A DNA stretch of 7,925 nucleotides from Acidobacteriota bacterium (GTDB lineage: Bacteria; Acidobacteriota; Vicinamibacteria; Vicinamibacterales; 2-12-FULL-66-21): NCBI GenBank assembly GCA_013362195.1, contig JABFWM010000298.1, forward strand, positions 1 to 7,925, read 5' to 3'. Position numbers and translations under genes: made by a program. The notes below the pieces were generated by a model. The model searched no databases, was not told the DNA's origin, and saw only the letters and a program-made list of their open reading frames with translations. Position 1 is the first letter of the stretch. Each line of letters starts with the position of its first letter. Shown in pieces: positions 1 to 6,565 of the stretch.

Positions 1-939
1 GATCACGGCGAAGGGCACCGCCATGCCGGCGAGCGCGAGGCCCGAGATGCCGATGTCGATGGCGCGCTTCAGCAGGCTGTTGAAGCCGCGCAGCGGCACG
101 TCGTTCAGGCTGATGATCGGGACGCCGTCGAGGTTCTCGAGGCGCGCCCGGAGCGCGATGAACTGCAGCAGGTCGGGCACGACGTGGACGTCGACGCCTT
201 CGCGGTTCGTCGCTTCGACCAGGCCGAGCATCTTGACGTGCTCTTCGAGCGGCAGCGCCACGTAGACATGGTCGATGCGCTCGCGGCGGATGATGTCGTC
301 GGCGTCGGCCAGCATGCCGAGCAGCGGGATGCCGCGGTAGCCGATGTGATCGCCGGTCGCGCGGTCGTCGAGAAAGCCGACGACCTTGAACCCGAGCTCG
401 CGATGTTCGAGCACTTTGTCGGCGACCACGCGTCCGAGATCGCCGGCGCCGGCGATGAGGACGCGCTTGAGGCCGATGCCGGCGCGCCAGCGGCGTTCGA
501 GCGCCTCGCGCACCAGTTCCCGCGACGCATACGCGAACCCGACGTTGACGACGAGGAACAGCAGCCAGACGAACTGCGAGACCTCGTACTGGCCGAGGTC
601 CTTCGCGGCCTCGGAGACGTAGTAGGTCTGCACGTAGAGCGTGCCGCCAATCCCCAGCACCACGGCGAGGATGCTGCCCACGAACACGCCGAAGAAATCA
701 TCGACGCGCGATCGGCCGCGGCGCAGGCGGTAGAGACCCTGCACCTGGAAGGCGAGCGGCACCAGCACCCCGATGAACGGGGCCAGGCGCAGATAATTGG
801 CGAACGGCGGATAGCCCTTGAAGACCGGCAGGCCGCTTTCGAACCGCAGCAGATACGCGACGAGGAACGCCGCCATGCCGAGCAGCGCGTCGGTCACGAC
901 GAAGAAGGCAACGAGCAGCCGGTTGTACCGCCGCATCAT
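1..939 (-). CDS. Polyprenyl-phosphate (undecaprenyl-phosphate) sugar-1-phosphate transferase, N-terminal 313 residues (runs off left edge)
   Basis: I translated this frame directly; it is open from the ATG at 939 to the window edge. This family starts polysaccharide repeat-unit synthesis by moving a sugar-1-phosphate from a UDP-sugar to undecaprenyl phosphate at the inner membrane. Visible: hydrophobic segments at about residues 8-32, 52-70, 84-104 and 122-140 (the four-helix N-terminal bundle), then a Rossmann-like CoA_binding_3 type domain beginning VLIAGAGDLGR (160-170) with KVVGFLDD (185-192), then the entry into the bacterial sugar transferase domain at LLKRAIDIGISG (299-310). Members are usually about 460-480 residues, so the catalytic C-terminal domain lies outside the window. 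The start is a tandem ATG-ATG; the first overlaps the upstream TGA by 4 nt and has GGGAGGA 6 nt before it. WcaJ/WbaP/PssY-type are all possible; the sugar (glucose versus galactose) cannot be judged without the catalytic domain. Confidence 0.9.
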   Translation of the reverse strand, partial: MMRRYNRLLVAFFVVTDALLGMAAFLVAYLLRFESGLPVFKGYPPFANYLRLAPFIGVLVPLAFQVQGLYRLRRGRSRVDDFFGVFVGSILAVVLGIGGTLYVQTYYVSEAAKDLGQYEVSQFVWLLFLVVNVGFAYASRELVREALERRWRAGIGLKRVLIAGAGDLGRVVADKVLEHRELGFKVVGFLDDRATGDHIGYRGIPLLGMLADADDIIRRERIDHVYVALPLEEHVKMLGLVEATNREGVDVHVVPDLLQFIALRARLENLDGVPIISLNDVPLRGFNSLLKRAIDIGISGLALAGMAVPFAVI

Positions 940-2375
940 TGTTTGTCCTCCCGGGGGGCAGGACTGCGGCCGTCGGGGTTGTCGTTTAAACGTTCTGTTG
1001 TCGGTTCGGTCCTTGCGGCCTCCTCCCCGGGGGCAGGATAGCGGCGGTGGGGGTTGTCGCTTAGACGTTCTGTCGTCGGTTCGGTCCTTGCGGCCTCCTC
1101 CCGGGGGGGTGTCGGTTCGGTCCTTGCGGCGTCCTCCCAGAGGGCAGGATTGCGGCGGTCGGGGGTGTCGTTGAAACGTCCTGCTGTCGCGTCGGTCCTC
1201 GCGGCAAGCACTTCGGCCATCTGTTGCTGGAATTCGCGCTGAAAGCGCGGACGCGAGAATGACTCGGCGTGGCGGCGGATGACCGCGGGATCGAACTCCT
1301 GCGCCGACACCTCGCGGAGCGCGGCGGCGAATGCTTCCACCGACAATTCCTTCACGAGCACGCCGGTCGTTCCGTCGATCACGCTCTCGAGCGCTCCGCC
1401 TTCCGCATATGCGACCACCGGCCGTCCGCACGCCTGCGCTTCGACCGGCACCATCCCGAAATCCTCGACGCCCGGCATCAGGACGGCCGTGCACGTCTGA
1501 GAGAGCGACCTGATCTCCTCATCGGTCCGCCAGCCGAGAAACTCCACCCGTTTCGTCGTCAACGCGCGGAGCCGCGCTTCTTCGGGGCCGCGTCCGACGA
1601 TCTTGAGCGGCACGCCGACGGCGTCGCAGGCGCGGATCGCCACGTCGAGGCGCTTGTAGGGCACCAGGGCCGAGACGACGAGAAAGAACGGTTCGGAGCG
1701 CCGAGCGGGTTCCGGCTGGTAAAACTCTGTATCGACAGGGGGATACACGACGGTCGCCGGTCGATTATAGTATCGGGCGATCCTTCCGGCAACATAGTGA
1801 GAGTTCGCGAGAAACCGGTGCGCGCGATACGCGGTCGCGGCATCCCAGCGCGCGAGCCGCGCGAGCACGGGGCGGAGCAGCCGCGAGCGGACCACGCCGA
1901 CCTGATCCGGTCCGAAATACGCGTCGAACTGATCCCACGCATAGCGCATCGGCGAGTGGCAATAGCACAGGTGCACCGCCCCTGCCGGCACGATGACCGA
2001 TTTCGCCACGCAGTGGCTCGTGCTGATCACGAGATCGTAGGCATCGAAGGTGAACTGCTCGACGGCCGTCGGGAAGAGCGGCAGATACGTGCGGTAGTGC
2101 CGCGCGGCGCCCGGAAGATGCTGCACGAACGAGCACACGATGCGCCGCCGCTCCAGCGCCGCGGACACCGATCCCTTGACGTGCAGGAGCGTGAAGATCG
2201 GCGCGTCGGGGTAGAGCTCGGCGATCGCCTCGAGCACTTTCTCGCCGCCGCGCATGCCGGTCAGCCAGTCGTGGACCAGCGCGACGCGGAGCGCGCGGGA
2301 CGACGGGCGAAGGGCGGGCGGCGACAAGGGCCCGGAGCCGTCGCTCGCGCCGCGCCGTGCGGGATCGACACTCAC
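936..2375 (-). CDS. Family 4 glycosyltransferase (GT-B fold) with a repetitive C-terminal tail
   Basis: Predicted cytosolic retaining glycosyltransferase that adds one sugar from a nucleotide donor to the growing lipid-linked glycan. The 479-residue product has a low-complexity N-terminal extension (1-29), an N-terminal Rossmann half starting LRVALVHDWLTGMRGGEKVL (29-48), the motif CHSPMRYAWDQFD (139-151), NSHYVAGRI (191-199), and a donor-binding half with VSALVPYKRLD (234-244, Lys241) and EDFGMVPVE (304-312), the E-x7-E signature of GT4 enzymes. The conserved domain ends near residue 390; residues 391-477 are a 25-residue tandem repeat rich in Ala, Arg, Glu, Pro and Thr, which is not part of the family fold. 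I chose GTG at 2375 because it overlaps the upstream TGA (GTGA); an in-frame ATG lies further up at 2429 inside the upstream gene, and a TTG within the N-terminal extension is a weaker alternative. The stop overlaps the next start (ATGA). The exact sugar is unknown; mannose or a similar hexose is only a guess. Confidence 0.9.
   Translation of the reverse strand: MSVDPARRGASDGSGPLSPPALRPSSRALRVALVHDWLTGMRGGEKVLEAIAELYPDAPIFTLLHVKGSVSAALERRRIVCSFVQHLPGAARHYRTYLPLFPTAVEQFTFDAYDLVISTSHCVAKSVIVPAGAVHLCYCHSPMRYAWDQFDAYFGPDQVGVVRSRLLRPVLARLARWDAATAYRAHRFLANSHYVAGRIARYYNRPATVVYPPVDTEFYQPEPARRSEPFFLVVSALVPYKRLDVAIRACDAVGVPLKIVGRGPEEARLRALTTKRVEFLGWRTDEEIRSLSQTCTAVLMPGVEDFGMVPVEAQACGRPVVAYAEGGALESVIDGTTGVLVKELSVEAFAAALREVSAQEFDPAVIRRHAESFSRPRFQREFQQQMAEVLAARTDATAGRFNDTPDRRNPALWEDAARTEPTPPREEAARTEPTTERLSDNPHRRYPAPGEEAARTEPTTERLNDNPDGRSPAPREDKQ
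945..1205 (-). repeat. In-frame 75-bp tandem repeat (3 full copies plus one 36-bp copy)
   Basis: In codon phase of the glycosyltransferase gene, the units are 1205-1131 (75 bp), 1130-1095 (36 bp), 1094-1020 (75 bp) and 1019-945 (75 bp). Each begins with codons for AART and ends at the acidic pair ED or EE, giving 25-, 12-, 25- and 25-residue protein units. The 945-1019 and 1020-1094 copies differ at 9 of 75 bases by my count but at 6 of 25 residues, so the DNA is better conserved than the peptide. The short copy lacks 39 bp (13 codons), which keeps the frame. Each unit carries GGGAGGA on the minus strand near its end. There are no unique spacers between copies, so this is not a CRISPR array. 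Confidence 0.93.
946..952 (-). promoter_or_regulatory. Shine-Dalgarno for the polyprenyl-phosphate sugar transferase, inside the last repeat copy
   Basis: The minus strand reads GGGAGGA at 952-946, then six bases (CAAACA), then ATG at 939. This is a strong, well-spaced ribosome binding site, clearly better than those of most other genes in the cluster. It is the terminal part of the 75-bp repeat, so the same heptamer occurs in the upstream copies inside the coding sequence, without a start codon at matching distance. Confidence 0.75.
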
Positions 2376-3490
2376 CCCGTCATGACCTCGCTGTAAATCT
2401 GCCGCACGCGCGCGATCGAGCGCTCCCACGAGAACTCGCGCGCGCGCGCCAGGCCGCGCGCGCGCAGATCGGCATGCAGATCCGCTTCGGTCAGCACGCG
2501 CGTCATCGCATGCGCGATCGCGTGAGGGTCGTACGGATCGATCATCAGCGCCGCATCGCCAAGCACCTCAGGCAGCGACGAGACGTTCGACGCCACGACC
2601 GGCGTGCCGCTCGCCATCGCCTCGAGCGGCGGCAGGCCGAACCCTTCGTACAGCGACGGGAACACGAACACGTTGGCGAGGCGATAGAGCGCCGCGAGCG
2701 TCTGGTCGGGGACGAAGCCGAAGAAGCGCACGTGCTTGTGCAGCTTGTGGCGATGGACGGCGCGGCGCAGCGTCGCGTACTTCGAGATCTCGTCGCCGAT
2801 GATCAGCAGCTGCACGTCCTTCAAATCGGGACGATCGTGCCGCAGCAGGTGAAACGAGTCGATCAGCCGCTCCAGGTTCTTGTGCGGCTTGATGTTGCCG
2901 GCGTAGAGCACGAACGGCGCCGTGAGCTGGTAGCGCTGGCGCACGCGCTCCATGTCGTCGGCCGGCGGCTCCTGCCAGTAGCGATCGTCGATGGCGTTGT
3001 AGATCACGTCGATGCGCGATTCGGGGACGCGGAAGTACCGCAGGATATCGCGCTTCGACGCCTCCGACACGGTGATCACGCGTGCGGCGCGATGGGTCGC
3101 GCTCCAGAGCGAGGCGCGCGCATACGCGTACGCGAGGCGGCTCGGCAGGTACTGCGGGAAGCGCAGGTGAATGCAGTCGTGGATCGTGACCACCGAACGG
3201 CACGGCGTCAGCGGCGGCAGCACGTAGTGCGGCGCATGAAACAGGTGCGCGCGCTCGCGCCGCAGATCGAGCGGCACGGTGATCTGCTCGCGGACGGAAT
3301 AGCCGGGCGCGCGTTCCGGCACGGCGCGGAAATTCGGCCCCAGCTCGCCGGCGATGCCGCAGTCGCGCTCGCCGCAGATCACCAGGTACTCGGTGGAGGG
3401 GTCCTGGCGCGCCAGCTGCCGCAGGAGGTTGCGCACGTATGTGCCGATGCCGTAGTCCCGGAGCTTGCGCGCGTCGATCGCTATTCGCAC
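2372..3490 (-). CDS. Family 4 glycosyltransferase, mannosyltransferase-like
   Basis: A 372-residue GT-B fold enzyme of normal length for GT4, predicted to act at the cytosolic face of the membrane on a lipid-linked acceptor. It opens with MRIAIDARKLRDYGIGTYVR (1-20), the IDAR/GIGTY glycine-loop signature. It has TIHDCIHL (102-109), TVSEASKRDI (140-149), AGNIKPHKNLERL (197-209) with the phosphate-contacting Lys204, and SLYEGFGLPPLEAM (279-292) with the E-x7-E pair Glu282/Glu290. The GTG start at 3490 is the first possible start: the frame upstream runs 11 codons with no ATG, GTG or TTG back to the TGA of the preceding gene, in the same frame. Only a weak AGG precedes it. Its TGA at 2372 overlaps the next GTG. 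Best guess from family resemblance is a GDP-mannose-dependent mannosyltransferase; the donor is not proven. Confidence 0.92.
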   Translation of the reverse strand: MRIAIDARKLRDYGIGTYVRNLLRQLARQDPSTEYLVICGERDCGIAGELGPNFRAVPERAPGYSVREQITVPLDLRRERAHLFHAPHYVLPPLTPCRSVVTIHDCIHLRFPQYLPSRLAYAYARASLWSATHRAARVITVSEASKRDILRYFRVPESRIDVIYNAIDDRYWQEPPADDMERVRQRYQLTAPFVLYAGNIKPHKNLERLIDSFHLLRHDRPDLKDVQLLIIGDEISKYATLRRAVHRHKLHKHVRFFGFVPDQTLAALYRLANVFVFPSLYEGFGLPPLEAMASGTPVVASNVSSLPEVLGDAALMIDPYDPHAIAHAMTRVLTEADLHADLRARGLARAREFSWERSIARVRQIYSEVMTG

Positions 3491-3523
3491 GGACCTAGTG
3501 TAGATGACGGTCGCCGGCGGCGA
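3491..3523 (-). other. 33-nt intercistronic gap with a small hairpin
   Basis: This is the only true gap within the operon. At 3509-3525 (overlapping the upstream stop codon) the arms GGTCGCC and GGCGATC can pair around a 3-nt loop, giving a 7-bp stem with one G-U pair. No U tract follows on the minus strand, so it does not look like an intrinsic terminator. It may affect RNA stability or coupling between the flanking genes, or mean nothing. Confidence 0.3.
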
Positions 3524-4342
3524 TCACCCGGGCGGGTCAGCTTTCAGCCGTACGTACCATTTCAGCAGCCGGACCCAGCGGGGATGGTGCTTTTCATAGA
3601 ACGCCAGATGGCTCCGGCGATAGGCGGCCTGCGCCGCGCGCGGCGCCGCCGCACGGGACCGGCCGCGCAGATGGACGATCTCCGCCGCCGGCGTGAAGAG
3701 CACGCGGAAGCCGCGGGCGCGGACGGCGTGGCAGAAGTCGACGTCCTCGGTGTAGAGGAAGAAGCGTTCGTCGAGCAGCCCTGCCGCCTCGGCCGCCGCC
3801 CGCCGGACGAGCAGGCACGCGCCGCTCACCCAGTCGACGAACTGCTCGCGTCGCGTCTGTCGTTCGACGTAGCGCACGACCGCGCCGACGCCCGCGTCAT
3901 ACAACCGGCCGATCGCCTTCTGCCGCGCTTCGTTCAGTGGCGAGATCATCGGGCCGAACGAGCGCTCGACCCGCCCCTCGCCGTCGACGATCCGCGGCCC
4001 CGCGATGCCGACGCCGGGGTCGGCGAGCAGGCGATCGACGAGGCGATCGATCGCGCCCGCCGGCACGATCGTATCGCTGTTGAGCAGCAGGACCAGGTCT
4101 CCCGAGGACGCCCGGATGCCCGCGTTGTTCGCGGCGGCGAATCCCGCGTTGCGATCCATCGGCATGACGCGCACGCCGGGCCGCGCCCGCGCCGCCTCCG
4201 CGCTGCCGTCCGTCGATGCGTTGTCGACGACAACGATCTCGTGCGGCATGGCGGGCGGTCGGGCATGCAGCGACTCGAGGCAGCGCTCCAGGTCTCTGCG
4301 CGCGTTGTAACTGACGATGACGATCGCGAGGCCAGCCGTCAT
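3524..4342 (-). CDS. Family 2 glycosyltransferase (rhamnosyltransferase WbbL-like)
   Basis: A 272-residue inverting GT-A fold enzyme, the only GT2 in the cluster. It begins with LAIVIVSYNARRDLERCLES (5-24) and has the nucleotide-binding EIVVVDNASTDGS (35-47), the AANNAGIRASSGDLVLLLNSD stretch around 70-90 with the metal-binding NSD triplet at 88-90, WVSGACLLVRR (171-181), and FFLYTEDVDFC (194-204) carrying the acidic catalytic region, then EIVHLRGRS (221-229). This arrangement is typical of dTDP-rhamnose:lipid-linked acceptor rhamnosyltransferases, but other donors occur in the family. The frame continues upstream to 4519, but ATG at 4342 overlaps the preceding TGA (ATGA) and puts the conserved beta strand at the usual distance from the N terminus. 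It is followed by a basic C-terminal end (HHPRWVRLLKWYVRLK) that may help membrane association; there is no transmembrane helix. Confidence 0.92.
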   Translation of the reverse strand: MTAGLAIVIVSYNARRDLERCLESLHARPPAMPHEIVVVDNASTDGSAEAARARPGVRVMPMDRNAGFAAANNAGIRASSGDLVLLLNSDTIVPAGAIDRLVDRLLADPGVGIAGPRIVDGEGRVERSFGPMISPLNEARQKAIGRLYDAGVGAVVRYVERQTRREQFVDWVSGACLLVRRAAAEAAGLLDERFFLYTEDVDFCHAVRARGFRVLFTPAAEIVHLRGRSRAAAPRAAQAAYRRSHLAFYEKHHPRWVRLLKWYVRLKADPPG

Positions 4343-5448
4343 CGCTCCGCAATCGCGTGCAGGGCGGCGAGCGTCTGGTCCGCCGCGGCGTCCCACGAAT
4401 AGCGCGCGAGCACCGCTGGCGCCCGGGCCAGCAGCCGTTGCGCGTCGGCGCGATCCCCGAGCAGCGTGGCGATGGCGCGCGTCGCGCCACCGACGGTGTC
4501 GCGTGCGTCCACGTACCACGCGGCGTCGCCGTACACCTCGCGCGCCACGGGCGTGTCCAGCACGACGATCGGCACGCCTGCCGACAACGCCTCGAGCGGC
4601 GTCAGACCGAAGCCTTCGTACTCGGAGAGGAACAGGAACACCGAGGCGCGCGCGTACAGCGACTCGAGATCCGCCTCCGACACGTAGTTCAGGATCTGCA
4701 CGCGCGTCTCGATGCCCGCCGCCCGCGCCTGTGCCTCGAGATCGATCGGCGGGTAGCTCCGATCGGCGCCCGCGATGACGAAGCGCGCCTCGGGGCGCGA
4801 GGCGGTGGCCTCGGCAAACGCGTCGATCGCCGCGGGCAGGCGGCGCCGGTTGAAAATCGATCCGACGAAGAGGACGAGGGGCTCGCGGTCCACGCCGTCA
4901 TGAACGGGGCGGGCGGTCACGCCTTCGCGAATGACGCGCAGCGTGTCCGGCGCGGCGCCCAGCCGTTCGACGATCTCGCGGCGGGAGAATTCCGAAACGG
5001 TGAGCACGACCGACGCCGCGCGGGCGGCCCTTCGGGTCAGGAACCGGCGCCGCGCGCCTTCGCGCCAGGTGAACCACTCGGGATGCGCCGCGAACGAGAC
5101 GTCGTGGATCGTGACGGCGAGCGGGATCCCGATCGCGAGCGGCGCCGTGTACGCCGCCGCAAAAAACACGTCGGGCGGATCGCGCCGGACGGCGCGCCGA
5201 AGGTGCGTCTGCTCCCACCACGTGCCGCGGCCGCTGCCGACGACGACTTCGTGCGCGCCTGCACCAGGCGGAAACGTGCGCAGCAGCGGCAGCGGCTCGG
5301 GCGTGTACAGCACCAGGTGCCGAGTCGCCGCATCCGCGCGCACGACCCATCGCCGCAGCAGCTCGCCAAGATACCGTCCCACGCCGGTCGTGTCGCCGAG
5401 CAATTCGCGCGCGTCGATGCCGATGCGCAGCGGCGTGCTGCGCGTCAT
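4339..5448 (-). CDS. Family 4 glycosyltransferase (NRR variant of the donor loop)
   Basis: A 369-residue GT-B fold enzyme. Motifs in order: LRIGIDARELLGDTTGVGRY (7-26), WWEQTHL (77-83), TIHDVSFAAHPEWF (113-126), TVSEFSRREI (150-159), VGSIFNRRRLPAAI (195-208), and SEYEGFGLTPLEAL (265-278) with the E-x7-E pair Glu268/Glu276. The donor loop reads FNRRR where its neighbours have PRKN or PHKN, so the usual Lys is Arg here; I recall this form in a natural GT4 subgroup, so it need not mean loss of activity. ATG at 5448 overlaps the upstream TGA (ATGA); the frame is open for a further 298 codons upstream, but that part is antiparallel-style shadow coding of the neighbouring gene with an Arg/Ala-rich composition. 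The stop overlaps the start of the GT2 gene. Acceptor and sugar are unknown. Confidence 0.92.
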   Translation of the reverse strand: MTRSTPLRIGIDARELLGDTTGVGRYLGELLRRWVVRADAATRHLVLYTPEPLPLLRTFPPGAGAHEVVVGSGRGTWWEQTHLRRAVRRDPPDVFFAAAYTAPLAIGIPLAVTIHDVSFAAHPEWFTWREGARRRFLTRRAARAASVVLTVSEFSRREIVERLGAAPDTLRVIREGVTARPVHDGVDREPLVLFVGSIFNRRRLPAAIDAFAEATASRPEARFVIAGADRSYPPIDLEAQARAAGIETRVQILNYVSEADLESLYARASVFLFLSEYEGFGLTPLEALSAGVPIVVLDTPVAREVYGDAAWYVDARDTVGGATRAIATLLGDRADAQRLLARAPAVLARYSWDAAADQTLAALHAIAER

Positions 5449-6557
5449 GGGCCGACGATCCGCCGACGGCTGGCCGCATGTCGATAGGCCTCGAGCAGCG
5501 CGACGGCGCTGGCGTCCCAGGAATACGTTCGCGCCCGTTCGCGTCCGCGTTCCGCTGCCGCGGCTGCGGCCGCCGGATCGTCGAGATACCGCTGCATCGC
5601 CCGCGCCAGGCCTTCGACGTCGTCGGGCTCGATCATGACGCCCGCGTCGCCGGCGACCTCCGGCAGCGCGCCGCGCCGGCTCACGATGACGGGCACCCCC
5701 ATCGTCATCGCTTCGAGCACGGGCAGCCCGAAGCCTTCGAGGTGCGACGGCAGCACGAGCATCGACGCGCTCGCATAGAGCGGACGACGGCGGTCCGGCT
5801 CGACGTAGCCGAGGTGCTCGACGCGGCCGGCGAGCGGCGGTTCGGCGATCTCCCGCAGCCACGAGGCTGCGGCCGGCGTTGCGCCGCCTGCCAGCAGGAG
5901 CCGCGGCGCGGACGGGACCAGCGCCACGAGCCGCGCATACGCGCGCAGCAACAGGCCGACGTTCTTGCGCGGCTCGAGCGTCCCCATGAACAGGATCGGC
6001 GCGTCTGCCGGAACGCCGGTGCGGGGGGCCCACGCCGGCGCGCCCGGACTCGCGATGGTGATGCGGTCGCGAGGCACATCCAGCCGCCGCGCAATTTCCG
6101 CGGCGGTGAATGCCGACACCGTCACGACGTGATCGGCGCGCGCGGCGTGCGACGCGGCAAGCGCGGCGTAGTCGCGGCGGATCTCCGCGTGCGTCCGCTC
6201 CGGATGATCGAGGAAGTCGAGATCGTGGATCGTGATCACCCCGGCGGCGCGGCGGGCGGGAATCAGCAGCGGGTGCATGGCGTGGGCGAGCTCGATGGGA
6301 CCGGCGAACGCGTCCACCGCCGGCCACTCGAGGCGGTGCCACGCGTAGTTCAGCGTCCGCACGGGGACGCGGGCATCGACGACGCGGGCGCCGGGAACGA
6401 CGTCAGGGCGCAGGCGATCCTTCCAGGAACTCGAGAAGAGCGTGAGCGTGTCACCCGCCGGCAGACGCCGGATCAGCGCCGCGGCGAGCTCGTGGACGTA
6501 CTCGCCGACGCCGGAGCGCTGCCGGAGCGCGGGCCGATAGTCCAGCAGGATGCGCAC
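5445..6557 (-). CDS. Family 4 glycosyltransferase, first gene of the operon
   Basis: A 370-residue GT-B fold enzyme. It starts MRILLDYRPALRQRSGVGEY (1-20), a variant of the IDAR...GVGRY signature of its two paralogues. It has TIHDLDFLDHPERTHAEIRR (109-128), TVSAFTAAEI (146-155), MGTLEPRKNVGLLLRAYARL (191-210) with Arg197/Lys198, and SHLEGFGLPVLEAM (261-274) with the E-x7-E pair Glu264/Glu272. An alanine run (seven residues near 329-336) lies in a surface helix region before the last helix. GTG at 6557 is the earliest start possible: an in-frame TGA sits three codons upstream (6566-6564). No convincing Shine-Dalgarno precedes it, and the putative promoter lies very close, so translation may be from a very short leader. 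The end overlaps the next ATG by 4 nt. Predicted to add a hexose to the lipid-linked intermediate; the specificity is unknown. Confidence 0.92.
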   Translation of the reverse strand: MRILLDYRPALRQRSGVGEYVHELAAALIRRLPAGDTLTLFSSSWKDRLRPDVVPGARVVDARVPVRTLNYAWHRLEWPAVDAFAGPIELAHAMHPLLIPARRAAGVITIHDLDFLDHPERTHAEIRRDYAALAASHAARADHVVTVSAFTAAEIARRLDVPRDRITIASPGAPAWAPRTGVPADAPILFMGTLEPRKNVGLLLRAYARLVALVPSAPRLLLAGGATPAAASWLREIAEPPLAGRVEHLGYVEPDRRRPLYASASMLVLPSHLEGFGLPVLEAMTMGVPVIVSRRGALPEVAGDAGVMIEPDDVEGLARAMQRYLDDPAAAAAAAERGRERARTYSWDASAVALLEAYRHAASRRRIVGP

Positions 6558-6565
6558 GTGCGGTC

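Noticed and set aside
945..1205. CRISPR array
   Set aside because: The units abut with no unique spacers and the repeats are 75 bp, in frame and imperfect; it is a tandem repeat in a coding sequence.
1764..1772. TATAGT-like AT-rich patch within the 2375-936 gene as an internal promoter
   Set aside because: It encodes the conserved ARYYNRP region of the enzyme and has no convincing -35 partner in either direction.
3509..3525. Intrinsic terminator in the 33-nt gap
   Set aside because: The stem is only 7 bp with a G-U pair, overlaps the stop codon and has no U tract after it; transcription must continue for the downstream genes.
4343..4519. 59-codon upstream extension of the GT2 frame
   Set aside because: It overlaps the end of the preceding gene, is low-complexity Arg-rich, and the ATG at 4342 gives the standard GT2 N terminus.
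5449..6342. 298-codon upstream extension of the 5448-4339 glycosyltransferase frame, which would make a 667-residue protein
   Set aside because: The extension overlaps a well-supported GT4 gene in another frame on the same strand and is Arg/Ala-rich without motifs; ATG at 5448 in an ATGA overlap is the natural start.
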